The position numbers were made by a program, and so were the translations under genes. From Kitagawia praeruptora (taxonomy: Eukaryota > Streptophyta > Magnoliopsida > Apiales > Apiaceae): 64,000 nt of DNA. Below, piece after piece: positions 12,956 to 24,743 of this stretch (position 1 is the first letter of the stretch; every line of letters starts with the position of its first letter). The DNA is taken from positions 7,440,001 to 7,504,000 of the forward strand of contig CM075348.1 of assembly GCA_037693485.1 (NCBI GenBank), given 5' to 3'. The notes beneath the pieces are model-generated. The model ran no database searches, was not told the origin of the DNA, and was given only the letters and a program-made list of their open reading frames with translations.

Positions 12956-14593
12956 TCTATACTATCTATACTATACTATTATAAGCGAAATAGGGTATAT
13001 TTGGTTTGATACTCTTTTTTTTGTCACTATTTTTTTGTACTCTTTTTTTGGTCACTCTATACTATACTATTATAAGCGAAATAGGGTATATTTGGTTTGG
13101 TACTCTTTTTTTTGTCACTCTTTTTTGGTACTCTTTTTTTGATCACTCTTTTGATTTGGTTAAATCTCTATTATTAATAAAATTTAAAAAAAAAACACAC
13201 ACGCACAAGGCAAAGCCCACGAGAGTCCTTTCTACAGCAAACAAGTCGTCAAGACGTCAAGTAGTTTGTCTGTTACAGTGCACAATTTTTGTAATCAGCA
13301 TTAAAATTAATTTTATACTATACTATTATAAGCGAAATAGGATATATTTGGTTTGGTACTCTTTTTTTGGTCACTCTTTTTTTGTACTCTTTTTTTGGTC
13401 ACTCTACTATACTATTATAAGTGAAATAGGGTATATTTGGTTTGATACTCTTTTTTTGGTCACTCTTTTTTGGTACTTTTTTTTTTGGTCACTCTTTTGA
13501 TTTGGTTAAATCTCTATTATTAATAAAATTCAAAAAAAAAACACACACGCACACGGCAAAACCCGCGAGAGTCCTTTCTACAGCAAGCAAGTCGTCAAGA
13601 CGTCAAGTAGTTTGTCTGTTATAGTGCACAATTTTTGTAATCAGCATTAAAATTAATTTTGTCACAAAAAAAATTAAAAAATAATTAATTATTAGAAAAG
13701 ATCGTTTCGAAATTTTGGAGTTTTGAAAGATATAATGGTCTGTTTTATATTAAAAAAAAGACTATCAGTTATATCAAAAACCAATAATCATATTTTATTA
13801 TCTATACTATACTATTATAAGCGAAATAGGGTATATTTGGTTTGGTACTCTTTTTTTGGTCACTCTTTTTTGGTACTCTTTTTTTGGTCACTCTATACTA
13901 TACTATTATAAACGAAATAGGGTATATTTGGTTTGGTTATGGTACTCTTTTTTTTGTCACTCTTTTTTGGTACTCTTTTTTTTGTCACTCTTTTGATTTG
14001 GTTAAATCTCTATTATTAATAAAATTCAAAAAAAAACACACACGCACACGGCAAAGCCCACGAGAGTCCTTTCTGACAGCAAACAAGTCGTCAAGACGTC
14101 AAGTAGTTTGTTTGTTACAGTGCACAATTTTTGTAATCAGCATTAAAATTAATTTTGTCACAAAAAAAATCAAAAAATAATTAATTATTAGAAAAGATCG
14201 TTTCGAAATTTTGGAGTTTTGAAAGATATAATGGTCTGTTTTATATTAAAAAAAAGACTATCAGTTATATCAAAAACCAATAATCATATTTTATTATCTT
14301 TTATAATTTATATTATTACTAATTAATTAGCAAATATTAAAATTATAAACAATCAAATAAAAATATTAAGATAAAAATATTTAAAATGTTAAAAAAAACT
14401 ACTTTTATATAATATTTTTATATATCTATACTATACTATTTAAAATACGTAATTAGAATAACATTTGTTTTCATGAAATTTATAAAATTTATAAAATATT
14501 TTAATAATAAAAACATATATACAACTTAAAATTTTAATGAAATATAATTAAACAGTTTACAAGCAACCGTGCATCGCACGGGTTATAGGCTAG
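12956..14593 (+). mobile_element. Non-autonomous Helitron with multiplied 5' ends
   Basis: The 5' end begins TCTATACTAT after an A (12955; an alternative TC start is at 12965). The 3' end has the hairpin CCGTGCATCGCACGG (14567-14581) followed by CTAG (14590-14593) and a T. A 5' TC, a 3' hairpin then CTRR, and insertion between A and T are the family's hallmarks. The 5'-terminal motif ACTATACTATTATAAG occurs six times (about 12970, 13062, 13316, 13408, 13806, 13899), but there is one 3' end. No Rep/helicase gene is present. The open frames full of Phe, Trp and Tyr are translations of T-rich repeats. Confidence 0.75.
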
Positions 14594-14787
14594 TATATGT
14601 AAATTGTTATATCTTTCGATATATAATACGCCAACAAGGGGAAAATATTCTGAGATATTTTAATCTCGTATAAAGACAGTTTTATCCTTTTACAAAGTTA
14701 CGTCATATATTGTTGTTTGTTTCCTGCCCTTGCCCTTCCAAGTCAATTAACTCGTTCGACCGAGTCCAGCAAACCCAAAACCTTAAA

Positions 14788-15166
14788 GGGGTCCGGTCTG
14801 GTGCAAACGTATGCACCAGACTGTTTATGGAACATACGGTTCCAGAGCCGTTGGATCGTTGATCCAACGGCTCTGATTTAAAAAAAAAAAATTCATCGTA
14901 CCGCAACAAGTTTCCGCGGTACGAGCAATTACCAAAATGCCCCTACTGTTCACGTACCGTAGAAACTTTCTGCGGTACGGTGAACAGTAGATTTTTTATG
15001 TGAAAACAGGGGGGCATTTTGGTAATTGCCCCGTACCGCGGAAACTTGTTGCGGTACGATGAAATTTTTTTTTTAAATCAGAGCCGTTGGATCAACGATC
15101 CAACGGCTCTGGAACCGTATGTTCCATAAACAGTCTGGTGCATACGTTTGCACCAGACCGTTTGCC
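14788..15166. mobile_element. Palindromic Mutator-like MITE
   Basis: A 379-bp foldback: the two halves are near-perfect inverted copies, each about 150 bp, containing the words GGTCTGGTGCAAACGTATGC and GAGCCGTTGGATC. The centre is a smaller palindrome around the CTACTGTTCAC motifs. It is flanked by a 9-bp direct repeat AACCTTAAA at 14779-14787 and 15167-15175, the target-site length of Mutator-like elements. The two ends differ at a few positions within the first 7 bases. It has no coding capacity and sits directly upstream of the RFC-like start codon. Confidence 0.85.
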
Positions 15167-15182
15167 AACCTTAAAAATCAAA

Positions 15183-15767
15183 ATGGGCGGAGAAATGTGT
15201 CTCGTGGAAATCGACGACGTCGTGATCACCACCAGCAGTTCACGTCAAATCCACCCCTGGGTTGAGAAATACCGCCCTCAATCACTCGCTGATGTAGCCG
15301 CTCATTGCGATATTGTCGATACTAGCAATCCTTTTCTTTCTTCCCCTAATTACATTTTTATAGGGCAGTTACTTATAGATCTTTGTGTATTTTAATGTCA
15401 CGTCTCTATAGTTTGTGATTTTGTTGGTGTATTGTTGTGTTTATTTAGACATTTTGTCGAACACGTGATAAGCTACTGTTAAATTTAGGGTAATTATTTT
15501 TATATTTGGATAGTGTTATGTATCTATAGTTTGTGACATTTGTGTTATAATTGATAGGCTAACGGGTGAGAAGAAGTTGTCGCATTTGCTTCTATATGGA
15601 CCTCCTGGTAAGGGGAAGATGTCGACCATTCTTGCGGTGGCTCAGAAGATTTTTGGTGTGCAAATGCATATTATGGAGTTGGAGCTTAATGCATCTGATG
15701 ATTGAGGGATTGATGTTGTGAGGCAACAGATTCAGGACTTTGCTAGCACTCAGAGCTTCTCGTTTGG
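15183..15767 (+). pseudogene. Replication factor C small-subunit (RFC3-like) fragment
   Basis: Clamp-loader small subunits are AAA+ ATPases that load PCNA onto primed DNA in the nucleus. The first exon starts at ATG 15183 and encodes HPWVEKYRPQSLADVAAH..DIVDT, the conserved N-terminus of plant RFC3. A second exon, about 15558-15767, encodes HLLLYGPPG, the Walker A region, LELNASDD and IDVVRQQIQDFASTQSFSFG, then a GT donor. It is broken. Walker A reads GPPGKGKMST, losing both canonical Thr residues, and TGA at 15703-15705 follows NASDD. No Walker B or later exons appear downstream. It is best read as a truncated pseudogene or captured fragment. Confidence 0.87.
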
Positions 15768-17036
15768 GTAATGTGTATTGTTTTTGCTTAGTTAATTTGC
15801 TAAATTGTAGTGGTATTGCTTTTTACATCATAAATTGTTAATTAGAGGCTCTTCCTCCGGGGAGGGGGTTGCTATTGTAACAGGTGATTCAACAACTTGA
15901 GCATTGGAAGAAAAAATCAAAGTTTCATTTGGAGATTAATGTGTGCCAGGAAAATCAGAACAAATTGGCTGGGTGTTTCGCAAAGGAGGGAGGCATGCAT
16001 TGGAACAGGTTAAGGCTAATGGTTTTTTTTTTTTTTTTGGTGTGCCTTCTCCCTTATTCGTGGACATTAAATGCCTTACAAAATATAAAATGTCAAGTGC
16101 ACTCGGCTTCCAGTTGAGTCATTCCCAAATATCTTATTAGATATCATTTCCGGAATTAATAGAAATGCACGCGGGTGAAATGGTGATTTATTTAAAAATA
16201 TATACATGTCAACAAAAACTATATAAAAGATATACCTGGAAGCAAGATCATTACTCAGTTAGTCGATATTGGTCGGAAGAAGTGCGTGTGGCCCTCCACT
16301 GCTACCTTTGGTCTTCATATTATTATTTGTGTAGACATTTATCGTATTTCATTTCTATTACACTCAAAAACAATGTGGTGCCCTGCATTTTCACTGTGAG
16401 GAACAACTTATTCTCTTATCTAGACTGAGGAATGACAAGGTATTTATATGTACGACCATATATCCTATGTGGCCCATACCCAAAGCGTAGAAATTACCAG
16501 GTTGAAACTTAAAAAACAACGCGGAAAAAGTTTTTTTTTCCTAAATAACGTGAAAAAAGTTCGTTTAGAACATTGTTTCTTATTAATATTTTCTCAATTT
16601 TCAGATGGCGAGCAGGTGTGCAAAGGAAGGAAAATGGAATAGCGTGCACTGAGAACAAGAGGTATATCCGTGTGCTGTTTCTACTTTGGTCATACAATAA
16701 TCTTAATATCGTGATGATTGGTTGACTAAAACGAACAAAGATTTTGTGGATATTCTCGAAACTACCAGTTATATGTTGCAAGCATATAGACATGAGATGT
16801 TTTATAATGTCAGTTTGGAATGTTACATTAACTTATTTGTTAGTGTAATATATCATTTGGGAAATAGAATATGATGAACTTTTACCTTATAGATGGATGC
16901 TTCACTTATTTTACAAGGATGCAACTGTCCATTTTTACAATTCTAAATGTGTTTATGCAGTTTCATGTGTATAAGTATCTCGTTTTTTACAAAATAATTT
17001 TATGCCTTCATACATACATTTATATATAAGTGTATA
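15768..17036. other. Unassigned intergenic DNA
   Basis: AT-rich sequence with no gene I can support. Short open frames (for example near 15884-16428) show no family resemblance and contain homopolymer runs. Nothing here continues the RFC-like fragment. Confidence 0.5.
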
Positions 17037-17400
17037 GGGGTTGATTCAAATGAGAACCACTATCTAAAAGAGAACCGGAGAACAATTGGATCCTACTGTA
17101 GAACCTATTTTGTTTCGTAATAAAAATATAGTGTCCTGCTGTTGAATTTCAAAGTTATGCACATGAAATTAAAATTTCTACAATTGAACTTGCTTCTTTT
17201 TCAAAGTTTTACACATGACATTAAAAGTTCTACAACCGAACTTGCTTTTTCTACAAAGTTCTACGACTGAACTTACTTTTTTCAATAAATATTCTATTGC
17301 TGAACTTAAAGTTCCGCTGCTGAACGTAAAGTTCAGCTACTGAACTTATTAGAGTTCTCTGGTTCTCAGTTTAGTGTGGTTCCCCATAGAGCGTAACTCT
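17037..17400. mobile_element. MITE with 9-bp target duplication
   Basis: A 364-bp insert flanked by the 9-bp direct repeat AAGTGTATA (17028-17036 and 17401-17409). The ends are imperfect inverted repeats built on GAGAACC words (ATGAGAACCAC on the left; the complement of GTGGTTCCCCATAGAGCGT on the right). The interior holds repeated GTTCTAC / TGAACTT words and no coding capacity. A 9-bp duplication suggests a Mutator-like source. Confidence 0.75.
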
Positions 17401-17411
17401 AAGTGTATATA

Positions 17412-20400
17412 TCTATAACCTTTATTAATAAGCGGAACCCTCTTTTAATTGATATTTAGGTACCAAATTTGGTTTCATTCTTATTTTGGTTCCATCCCTA
17501 TATTCCTATTTTCCCCATAATTGTATTTTACTTTTTTAATAAAACTGTTGGATTATAATTGTAATTGTAATTCTTTTGTTATAATTATACTAAATTGACT
17601 TTATTCGAATCATGTATTTATGTTATCTTGATTTTATTAAAAATTAATTTTAAATAAATAATAAATTAAATAACATTATTAAGTGCAATCCTGTTTCGAT
17701 GGTACTATATAACCCTACCGAGTTTCTTCTATAAGAATCATTATGTTATGTTTTCTTGATTATCTTAAAATAACCTTTGATAAATAATAAATAAAATAAA
17801 TAAATGAAATAATCTTACTAATTACTAATAAGACTTGTAATAAATAATAAATAAAATAAATAAATGAAATAATTTTTACTAATAAGTAAAAATTCATATT
17901 AATGATATTTCGATACCAAATTTTATTTCATTACTATTTTGCTTTTACCCCTAAATCCATATAAATTAATATTTAATTAAAAAAATTCCGTCACCCATGC
18001 TTTGCATGGGTTTAAAATTAAAACTTAGTAAAATAATACATTTTTTTTAATGTATCGTAACACATTATAGGTCATGAGGTAGATTACAACATCACATCTA
18101 TATCACATTTATATGATCTTTCATGTATCCATTTTACATATAACTGATTGTCTAAAAATTACAGTGTATGTATTTACAAGACAGTGAGAGAATGAGGTGG
18201 TCCGGCTATAAAGAAGTACAACTGAGAGGAAGCTGTTTGAGAAATAATTTTGTTATCTAGGTGGAAGCTCAATGTTGGGCAAGTAAAAAGTAAGTTAACA
18301 TAGAGAAGAGTAATTTTTTTTATTGTTCATCAATGTTTATCTTTCTAATTTATTCATATCATCCTTTTTTTTACAGGATGTTAGAAAAGAAGTTCCCATG
18401 AGATGGAGTCACTTATGGACACACTACACTACAATCTGTAAGAGGTATTGTATTTACATTTTTTCTTTTGATAGAGGTGTAAAAGTCTTTCTTTAGATTT
18501 GGGAATGATTCCTAATGGGTACTTACGAAGAACACGTTGTGTCTTTGGTCTCCAAATTTAATAACACATCTCAAGTGATGCCCCAACTGAGACCCTGATG
18601 GTTTGTTTTTCAATCTTTTATTAACAAAACAAACCCACACGAGTGATCAATTCTAAGAGCCAAGTATTAGTTATTTATATTTTCCTTTTCTACGAAAATG
18701 ACTCAATCCAATCGCGATATTGCCCTTATATTCTTATTCGGATGAACGATCATGGGCTGAAATTAGTATGTGAAATATTTTTGTGCATATCAAACTTGGT
18801 TATCATTTTAATATAATTATTTGTACCACTTTTTTGCAGAACCACCTATGTTTATCACGTTTATCTTTGGGTTACTAAACAGAGGTAGAAGTTACATGTT
18901 AAGTACGTAATGTAGTTTGCTACATGTCAAGAGAGTTTTTAATTTTAGCACAGGTAGTACTAACTCCAATCTTGCAACAACTTGCACTTTTGTATTAACT
19001 TGATGGTAAAAAAAATGTTGAGGGTCCTCCTAAGAAGGGAGGTCCATTCCTAAATTTTTGCAAAGATTCGATGTGCGAAGGCTCCTAATATAATTGCAAA
19101 GAATTCTTTGTGCGAAGGCTTGCAAACTACTCTGCAGCCTACACATTTGAGGTCACACTGCCAAGAAATTCCAAGGCACAAATATAATTAGTAATGATTT
19201 AACAGTACCTAGAACAAGAATAATTACAATTGTTGCCAAACCGATACACACTTTATACACAACAACATCACCTATATGCTTCACATGTTATATAATTATT
19301 GTGATTGCGTAAGAGCTTGCACTGAATTTGATTTAAAAGTTTTGTTGAATAAAGTTTGAGTAATCAAGATTGGTATGTGAATTGTCGCACAATATGATAT
19401 ATCTTTCCTTATTGTTTTCTGAATTTAGTGAAGCAAACCTGTGTTTTTTTTTACAATTTTTGGATCACTTAATAATTTGATTGTATGTTGTGAATTATGA
19501 AATTATAAAGCTTCAGTACATCTAATTTAGTATCACAACTTAATTTAGTATCACACACATTATGTCAACTGTAACCTCAAATCTAGGGGGTATATATGCC
19601 AGGGCCTTCAGTGGCACCATTTTAAATCTAGCAGCTATTATTAGCGCTATCAAAAGATTCAGAGTGGGCTGTAATTCATTTTCCTTGCACTTTTTTTGAT
19701 TATGGAACTGAATATGTTAGAACTTAGGCTCATGGTGTTACATTTGCTCATTCTTCGATCTTCTTATAAGCGGTCATTTTTTTCATTTTTGTTAATGAAA
19801 AATTGTCATTGATTTATTATGCAGAATATAGATACTATCAGTGACTGAAACTAAGTACAAAAGAGAATGTTGCACTAGAAAATAAAGGTCGGCACCATGT
19901 TTAACGTGCATTTCGACGACTTCTGAACAAGGCAAATCATTGTATAAAGCTGAGACCTACAAGATCGGCTCAGGTTAGTAGTCAAATTCAAACGCTATAG
20001 ATAATTATAATTTTCTTTAGTCCATTTAAAAGATTAATATGTATAATATACAAACTCATTTGTTTTTTGCATAGAATAAAGCAGGTCAAGGATATTGATA
20101 GGCATGCTTCAGAAATGTAAAATTTTATTTTGGACAAGCTAGCTTATCTATTCAGAGTTATTGCAAATAGGCCATCTTAAATGTGCTTGGTACTAATAGA
20201 AATGAAAAACTATAGGATCAGTACCAAGCTAATTGTATATACTATATCAATAAATGGCTTAACTAAAATGTGCATTTTGAGGGAGACAAACTCTTTAAAT
20301 TAAATAGGTCACTATTATAATGTTATGTAGAGCTGTAGACATAAAACACATATTTTTTTTTGGTTAAGACAAAAAATGCTTATGCTATACTTGGAGATTA

Positions 20401-21485
20401 TTGCGAATTGAAGGATTTTTAGGGTTTTTGTATTTTATGGAAGATGTTTAGGATTGGAATTAAAACGTCTATTACCACCCTAAGTAAGTGATTGTGCCTA
20501 CAATTGGCACCCGACATGGCTCAAAACCCCACTAAATTGACAATTTAAATATGATTACATCTACTCATAAATCTCTTTTCAACGATATGTAAATGAAGCT
20601 AAAAAAATGCTAGATGAGCTGGCAAGTGGAGGTTTTCTACAGGATGTTTTAAATTTACTAACCCTTTGAGTAGATAATCGAGCATATGAAACCTTTAAGG
20701 GTGTGAAGTTCTATAAGAGTGAGAGAAAATAAAGATGTATTTTATATTAGAATTTCCCTTTTTAGTTGACTTAATATTTAGTAGCTATCGTACCTTGGTC
20801 CAAGAGTCCCCCCAATTTAAATAACTATTTCTTAAATTTATATAGTACCATAGGTGCTCAAGTATGAATTTATTTATATTCTCTGTTAGTAATGAATGTA
20901 TAGGTTTTTTTATAGGAGGGAATCTGATGTATGTTTGTCATGATTTAAATTTTACAGGAATTTTTCACGAATCGCTGGACGACTATGATACAAAGGTTGA
21001 TCAATTTGGAAGTTGCACGATTTTGCCTAGATAGTTTCGCCTAGATAGTAGAAAACAATCTAACACAAGCAATGTTGACCTGGAAGTGACTTACTTCACA
21101 TTGGCAATGTTGTTAAAATAACTTAGTCTCGTCCCAATAGTGTATGGTATATATTCAAAGTGTCATAAAAGCTAATGCTTAGAATTCGTAATTCTTGGAC
21201 ATTTCAATAAAGTTGTTTTTTTTGCCTATTGTTATAGTTCTAACTGTCATATTCATTTTTAACCTCGACCAAGATGCATTGATAGGTTATGTGTGATTAG
21301 AGCATTGGAAGAATTAGTCATAGGATCTCATATGTTTACCTTGTACTTACATTTCTTAAATTGAGGCTCAATGTATGTATTTCAGTCTCTTAACAAAATA
21401 TAAATATGTTCGATGAGCCATACTATAAAATCTTAACTCATAGTTCTAGAAAATGACCCGTGCCTCGCACGGATTATTATGCTAG
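17412..21485 (+). mobile_element. Probable Helitron, about 4.1 kb, no autonomous genes
   Basis: The 3' end is clear: hairpin CCGTGCCTCGCACGG (21459-21473), then CTAG at 21482-21485 and a T, very similar to the ends at 14593 and 58650. The 5' end is assigned to TCTATAACCTTTATTAATAA at 17412, which follows an A and resembles the other Helitron starts. A second hairpin (CCCATGC..GCATGGG, near 17996-18011) could be the 3' end of a shorter element, but no CTRR follows it. I see no Rep/helicase motif and no recognisable captured gene in the AT-rich interior. The 3' end is firmer than the 5' end. Confidence 0.45.
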
Positions 21486-21778
21486 TTGTTAATAAAGTTG
21501 TAAATGTTTTGCTAATTCTCTAATTCACTTGGCTATACTAATTACTATAAAGGAAAAAACACATCGAAAATCCTCCAATAGGTCATCACTCTTAGTGAGT
21601 GTTAAAAATTCTATAATTATATATTACAAAAGAGAATCGCGTTCTTGATGGAGAAAATGTTATAAAGATTTGCCATGCACAAGTGTGTAATTGTGTAATG
21701 TAAATCAGAAAAATAAGGTTTATTTAATCCAAAAACTGAAAATAATATTTTTTGAGATGGTGTGTTAAAAATGACGTT

Positions 21779-22053
21779 TTGGATACGCATTTTCAATTTG
21801 GTTATCCTAATACGCGTTTCGAATTTGGGTATCAGTGGATCCCGCAACAAAAAAACTAAAATAAAAAAAATAAAAAATGGTGATACGCATTTTGGAAATG
21901 CGTATCCCTTGATACGCATTTCCAAAATACTGACACACATTTACAACATGTGTATCACTATTTTTTTAATTTTTTTTGGTTTTGCACCTGCGGGATCCAC
22001 TGATACCCAAATTCAAAATGCATAGTAGGATACCCAAATTGAAAATGTATATC
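21779..22053. mobile_element. Foldback element with about 65-bp inverted arms
   Basis: The left arm (GGATACGCATTTTCAATTTG... to GTGGATCCCGCA) pairs with the right arm (TGCGGGATCCACTGATACCC... to near 22053). The centre is a further palindrome of GATACGCATTT words. There is no coding capacity, and open frames on both strands reflect the palindrome. I could not fix a target duplication. Confidence 0.7.
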
Positions 22054-22388
22054 CAACACATTTTTTTTACACCCTACTTCAAAAAACGTTAATTTCATCA
22101 TTTTTATCCAAAAAATGTTATTTTTAGCATTCTTTCATACTTATATTTATAGAAATGCTATATCTTATACAAAAAAGAAAAAAAAGGGAAGTATATATAT
22201 TTTATAGTGTACTCGAATATCATATTAATAAAAATGTTTTTACGAAAACATTGACTTATATTTTATTAACAGTCTACGAAATTGTGTTAATAATTTTATT
22301 AATAGTGAAAATAAAATTTTGAATAATTTTCTTGACAAATTATCTCAAGTGTTAATAATTTAATTTTTATCGTTTCTTATTTAAATTT

Positions 22389-22780
22389 TGGTTTCTATTT
22401 GATCACTTGCTAATATATATATATATATATAGTTACATCTTATATAACAAATAATAAAGAACACATCATATTTAATCTAATCTAAGAGTTCCGTTATGGC
22501 ATCCAATACAAAAAGTTGTTATTTTTTTACCCTCTATCCATCCAGAAAAAAAAGAAGAAAATTATTGTCCATGATGACGTCATCAGTGACGTCATCATGA
22601 ATAGTATTTTTTTGCTGGATGGATAGAGGGTAAAAAAATAACAACATTTTGTATTGGGTGCCCCTGGCGGGGCCATTGGATCTATTAGATCTAAGGTGTT
22701 CTTTATTGTTTGTTATATAAGGGTGTTTGTTATGCAACAATGACCTATATATTTATAGGCAAAGTATCAAATAGAAACCA
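22389..22780. mobile_element. Foldback element with TGACGTCA core
   Basis: Outer inverted ends TGGTTTCTATTTGA (22389-22402) and TCAAATAGAAACCA (22767-22780). Inner arms pair about 22498-22549 with 22614-22665, including CCCTCTATCCATCCAG and its complement. The loop holds TGATGACGTCATCA followed by GTGACGTCATCATG (22572-22600), giving two palindromic TGACGTCA sites. Three related foldbacks lie in 22389-24340, differing in sequence but sharing the CAAATAGAAACC end word. Confidence 0.65.
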
Positions 22781-23075
22781 ATTCTTAAATAGAAACTATA
22801 AACTAACACTAAATAAATTATATTTCATTCATTCTAATGGCCCCGCCAAGGGCACCTTCACAAAATGTGTTTAAAATTCTTGGCTCCATTCAGCAAAAAA
22901 AAAAAAATTGTTCACGCTGACGTCACTGCCACGTCAACAGTGAACATTATTATTACTTTTTTTGCTGAATAGAGCCTAAAATTTTAGACACTTTTTATAT
23001 TGGGGTACCCCTAGTTTGGTCATTAGATTAGCTTGAAATGTTAGATTAGGGTTTAGTTTCTATTTTCAACTTTAA
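22767..23075. mobile_element. Second foldback of the CAAATAGAAACC group
   Basis: The left end TCAAATAGAAACC is shared with the right end of the preceding element. An inverted GTTTCTATTTT word lies near 23058-23070. Inner arms are imperfect: CTCCATTCAGCAAAAA pairs with TTTTTGCTGAATAGAG. The core, 22910-22945, is bounded by GTTCAC and GTGAAC and holds TGACGTCA (22918-22925) and CCACGTCA. It is noncoding, and the boundaries are approximate. Confidence 0.5.
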
Positions 23076-24012
23076 TTTGTTTTTGCTCAAATATAAACCA
23101 AGACTTAAATACTTAAATACAAACTACAAACCCCTATCTTCACACCCTATTTTACTATCTCCACCCCTATATGATATCATCCATCCCCAAAATGACATCA
23201 TCATACCCTCACCCACCCCATATATGACATCATCATGACATCAATCACTATTTTTATTTAATTATTCAATTATTATTTTAATTTATTATTATTTTTTAAT
23301 TTTTAATTAATTTTTATTTTTTATTTTATTTATATTTTTAATTTTTTATATTTTTAAATTTATTTTTAAAAAAAGGTTTTAATTTATATGTTTTTTTTTG
23401 GACGTCATTGCTAACGTCATCAATCCCTAAAGGCTTTTTAGCAAAAATACTAAAAAAATCAAGGTTTTTTGCAAAAATTCTATCTAAGTTTCTAAATTGC
23501 AAAAATACTAACTTTTCTGTCGCATTAGGCCACGCAACGGACGCATTAGGTAGGATAACTGTCGCATTAGGTAGTTTAGAGTAAAAACGCAAAGATTTCA
23601 GTTTTCTAGTATATTTCTGAAAAAACCCCATCACTAAATTACATATTTTGATCACTAAATATTTTCTTTGAAAAATATTTTCCTGGAAAATATTTTCCAT
23701 AGAAAAATTTCCCAAAAAAAATTTCTTGGAAAAAAATTTGCTCGACAAAAAATTTTTTCGGGAAAAAATATCTCGGAAAAATTTTTCCGAGATAAATTAG
23801 ATATTAGTGATTTTAGTTGTGTATATTAGTGATTTTAGATGTGTAAATTAATGATTTTAGTTGTGTAAATTAATGATTTTAGCTGTGTAATTTTTTCCGA
23901 TTTTTTTTTGGATTTTATGTTATGGGCCGGGGGCCGGCTTGTTTTTAATTTTTATCTAATTTTGGTTTGTAGTTGAATAATACTCTATACAAAAGCCTGT
24001 ATAGGGTCCTAT
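23076..24012. repeat. AT-rich low-complexity stretch with short repeats
   Basis: No gene is visible. At 23650-23800 there is a run of short palindromic words such as AAAATATTTTCC and GGAAAATATTTT, like the larger array at 59215-60000. At 23803-23890 an approximately 23-bp unit (GATTTTAGTTGTGTAAATTA) is repeated about four times. The minus-strand open frame over this region is a product of these repeats. Confidence 0.6.
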
Positions 24013-24340
24013 TCAAATAGAAACCTCCTTAGAATAGAAACCTAGAACTAATACATTTATCACATTTCAAGCTAATCTAAAGGTCAAACTAGGAGTACCC
24101 AAATACAAAAAACGTATAAATTCTGCACTCTATCTATCAAAAAAAAATTTAAAAAGCAAAAAAAAAATCACTGTTCATTGATGATGTGGCAGATGAACAG
24201 TAATTTTTTTTTTTACTAAATCGAGGGCAGAATTTTATACGTTTTTTGTGAAGGTACCCCTAACAGGACCTTTAAAATAAATTAAATATAATTTATTTAG
24301 TATAGGTTTCTAGTTTTTACTACGATTGGTTTCTATTTGA
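24013..24340. mobile_element. Third foldback of the CAAATAGAAACC group
   Basis: Outer ends TCAAATAGAAACC (24013-24025) and GGTTTCTATTTGA (24328-24340) are perfect inverted copies. Inner arms pair the AAAAAACGTATAAATTCTGC region with GCAGAATTTTATACGTTTTT. The core near 24172-24205 is GTTCATTGATG..GATGAAC without a TGACGTCA box. It is noncoding. Bases 24341-24738 are AT-rich and unassigned. Confidence 0.65.
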
Positions 24341-24743
24341 ACAAAAGCCTGTATTTATATATATTATTTATTAAAACAAATTGAATCAAATTTTGGTTTG
24401 TATGATTGTATTTAATATTTTCTAACATAATTTATGAACACAAAACAAATGTTGGTTGTTAGCTGCGTTTTACCTAACGGCGAATCGTTGTATTAATTTT
24501 TAGAGTTAAAATTTAAATGGGCCTTAGGTCATCTTAGAAACTAAAACATCTTTTTTTAATATATTTATTTTATGAGGTCAATTATAATTGTGTTCCTCAT
24601 TTATTTGTAATTATAAATATATCTCAAATTATGATTGTGTCCCATTTTTTAGTATAATTATGATTAATTCATTAACTACGCATTAGCAAAAAATATTTTT
24701 ATCCTCCTTTATTAGTTACACAAGATTAAATCGGATACAGTAT

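Noticed and set aside
13006..14180. Open frames rich in Phe, Trp, Tyr and Leu that resemble membrane proteins
   Set aside because: T-rich Helitron 5'-end repeats translated; they repeat with the DNA units and lack any family pattern.
17990..18025. Hairpin CCCATGC..GCATGGG as a Helitron 3' end
   Set aside because: No CTRR tetranucleotide follows at the expected distance. Mentioned only as an alternative.
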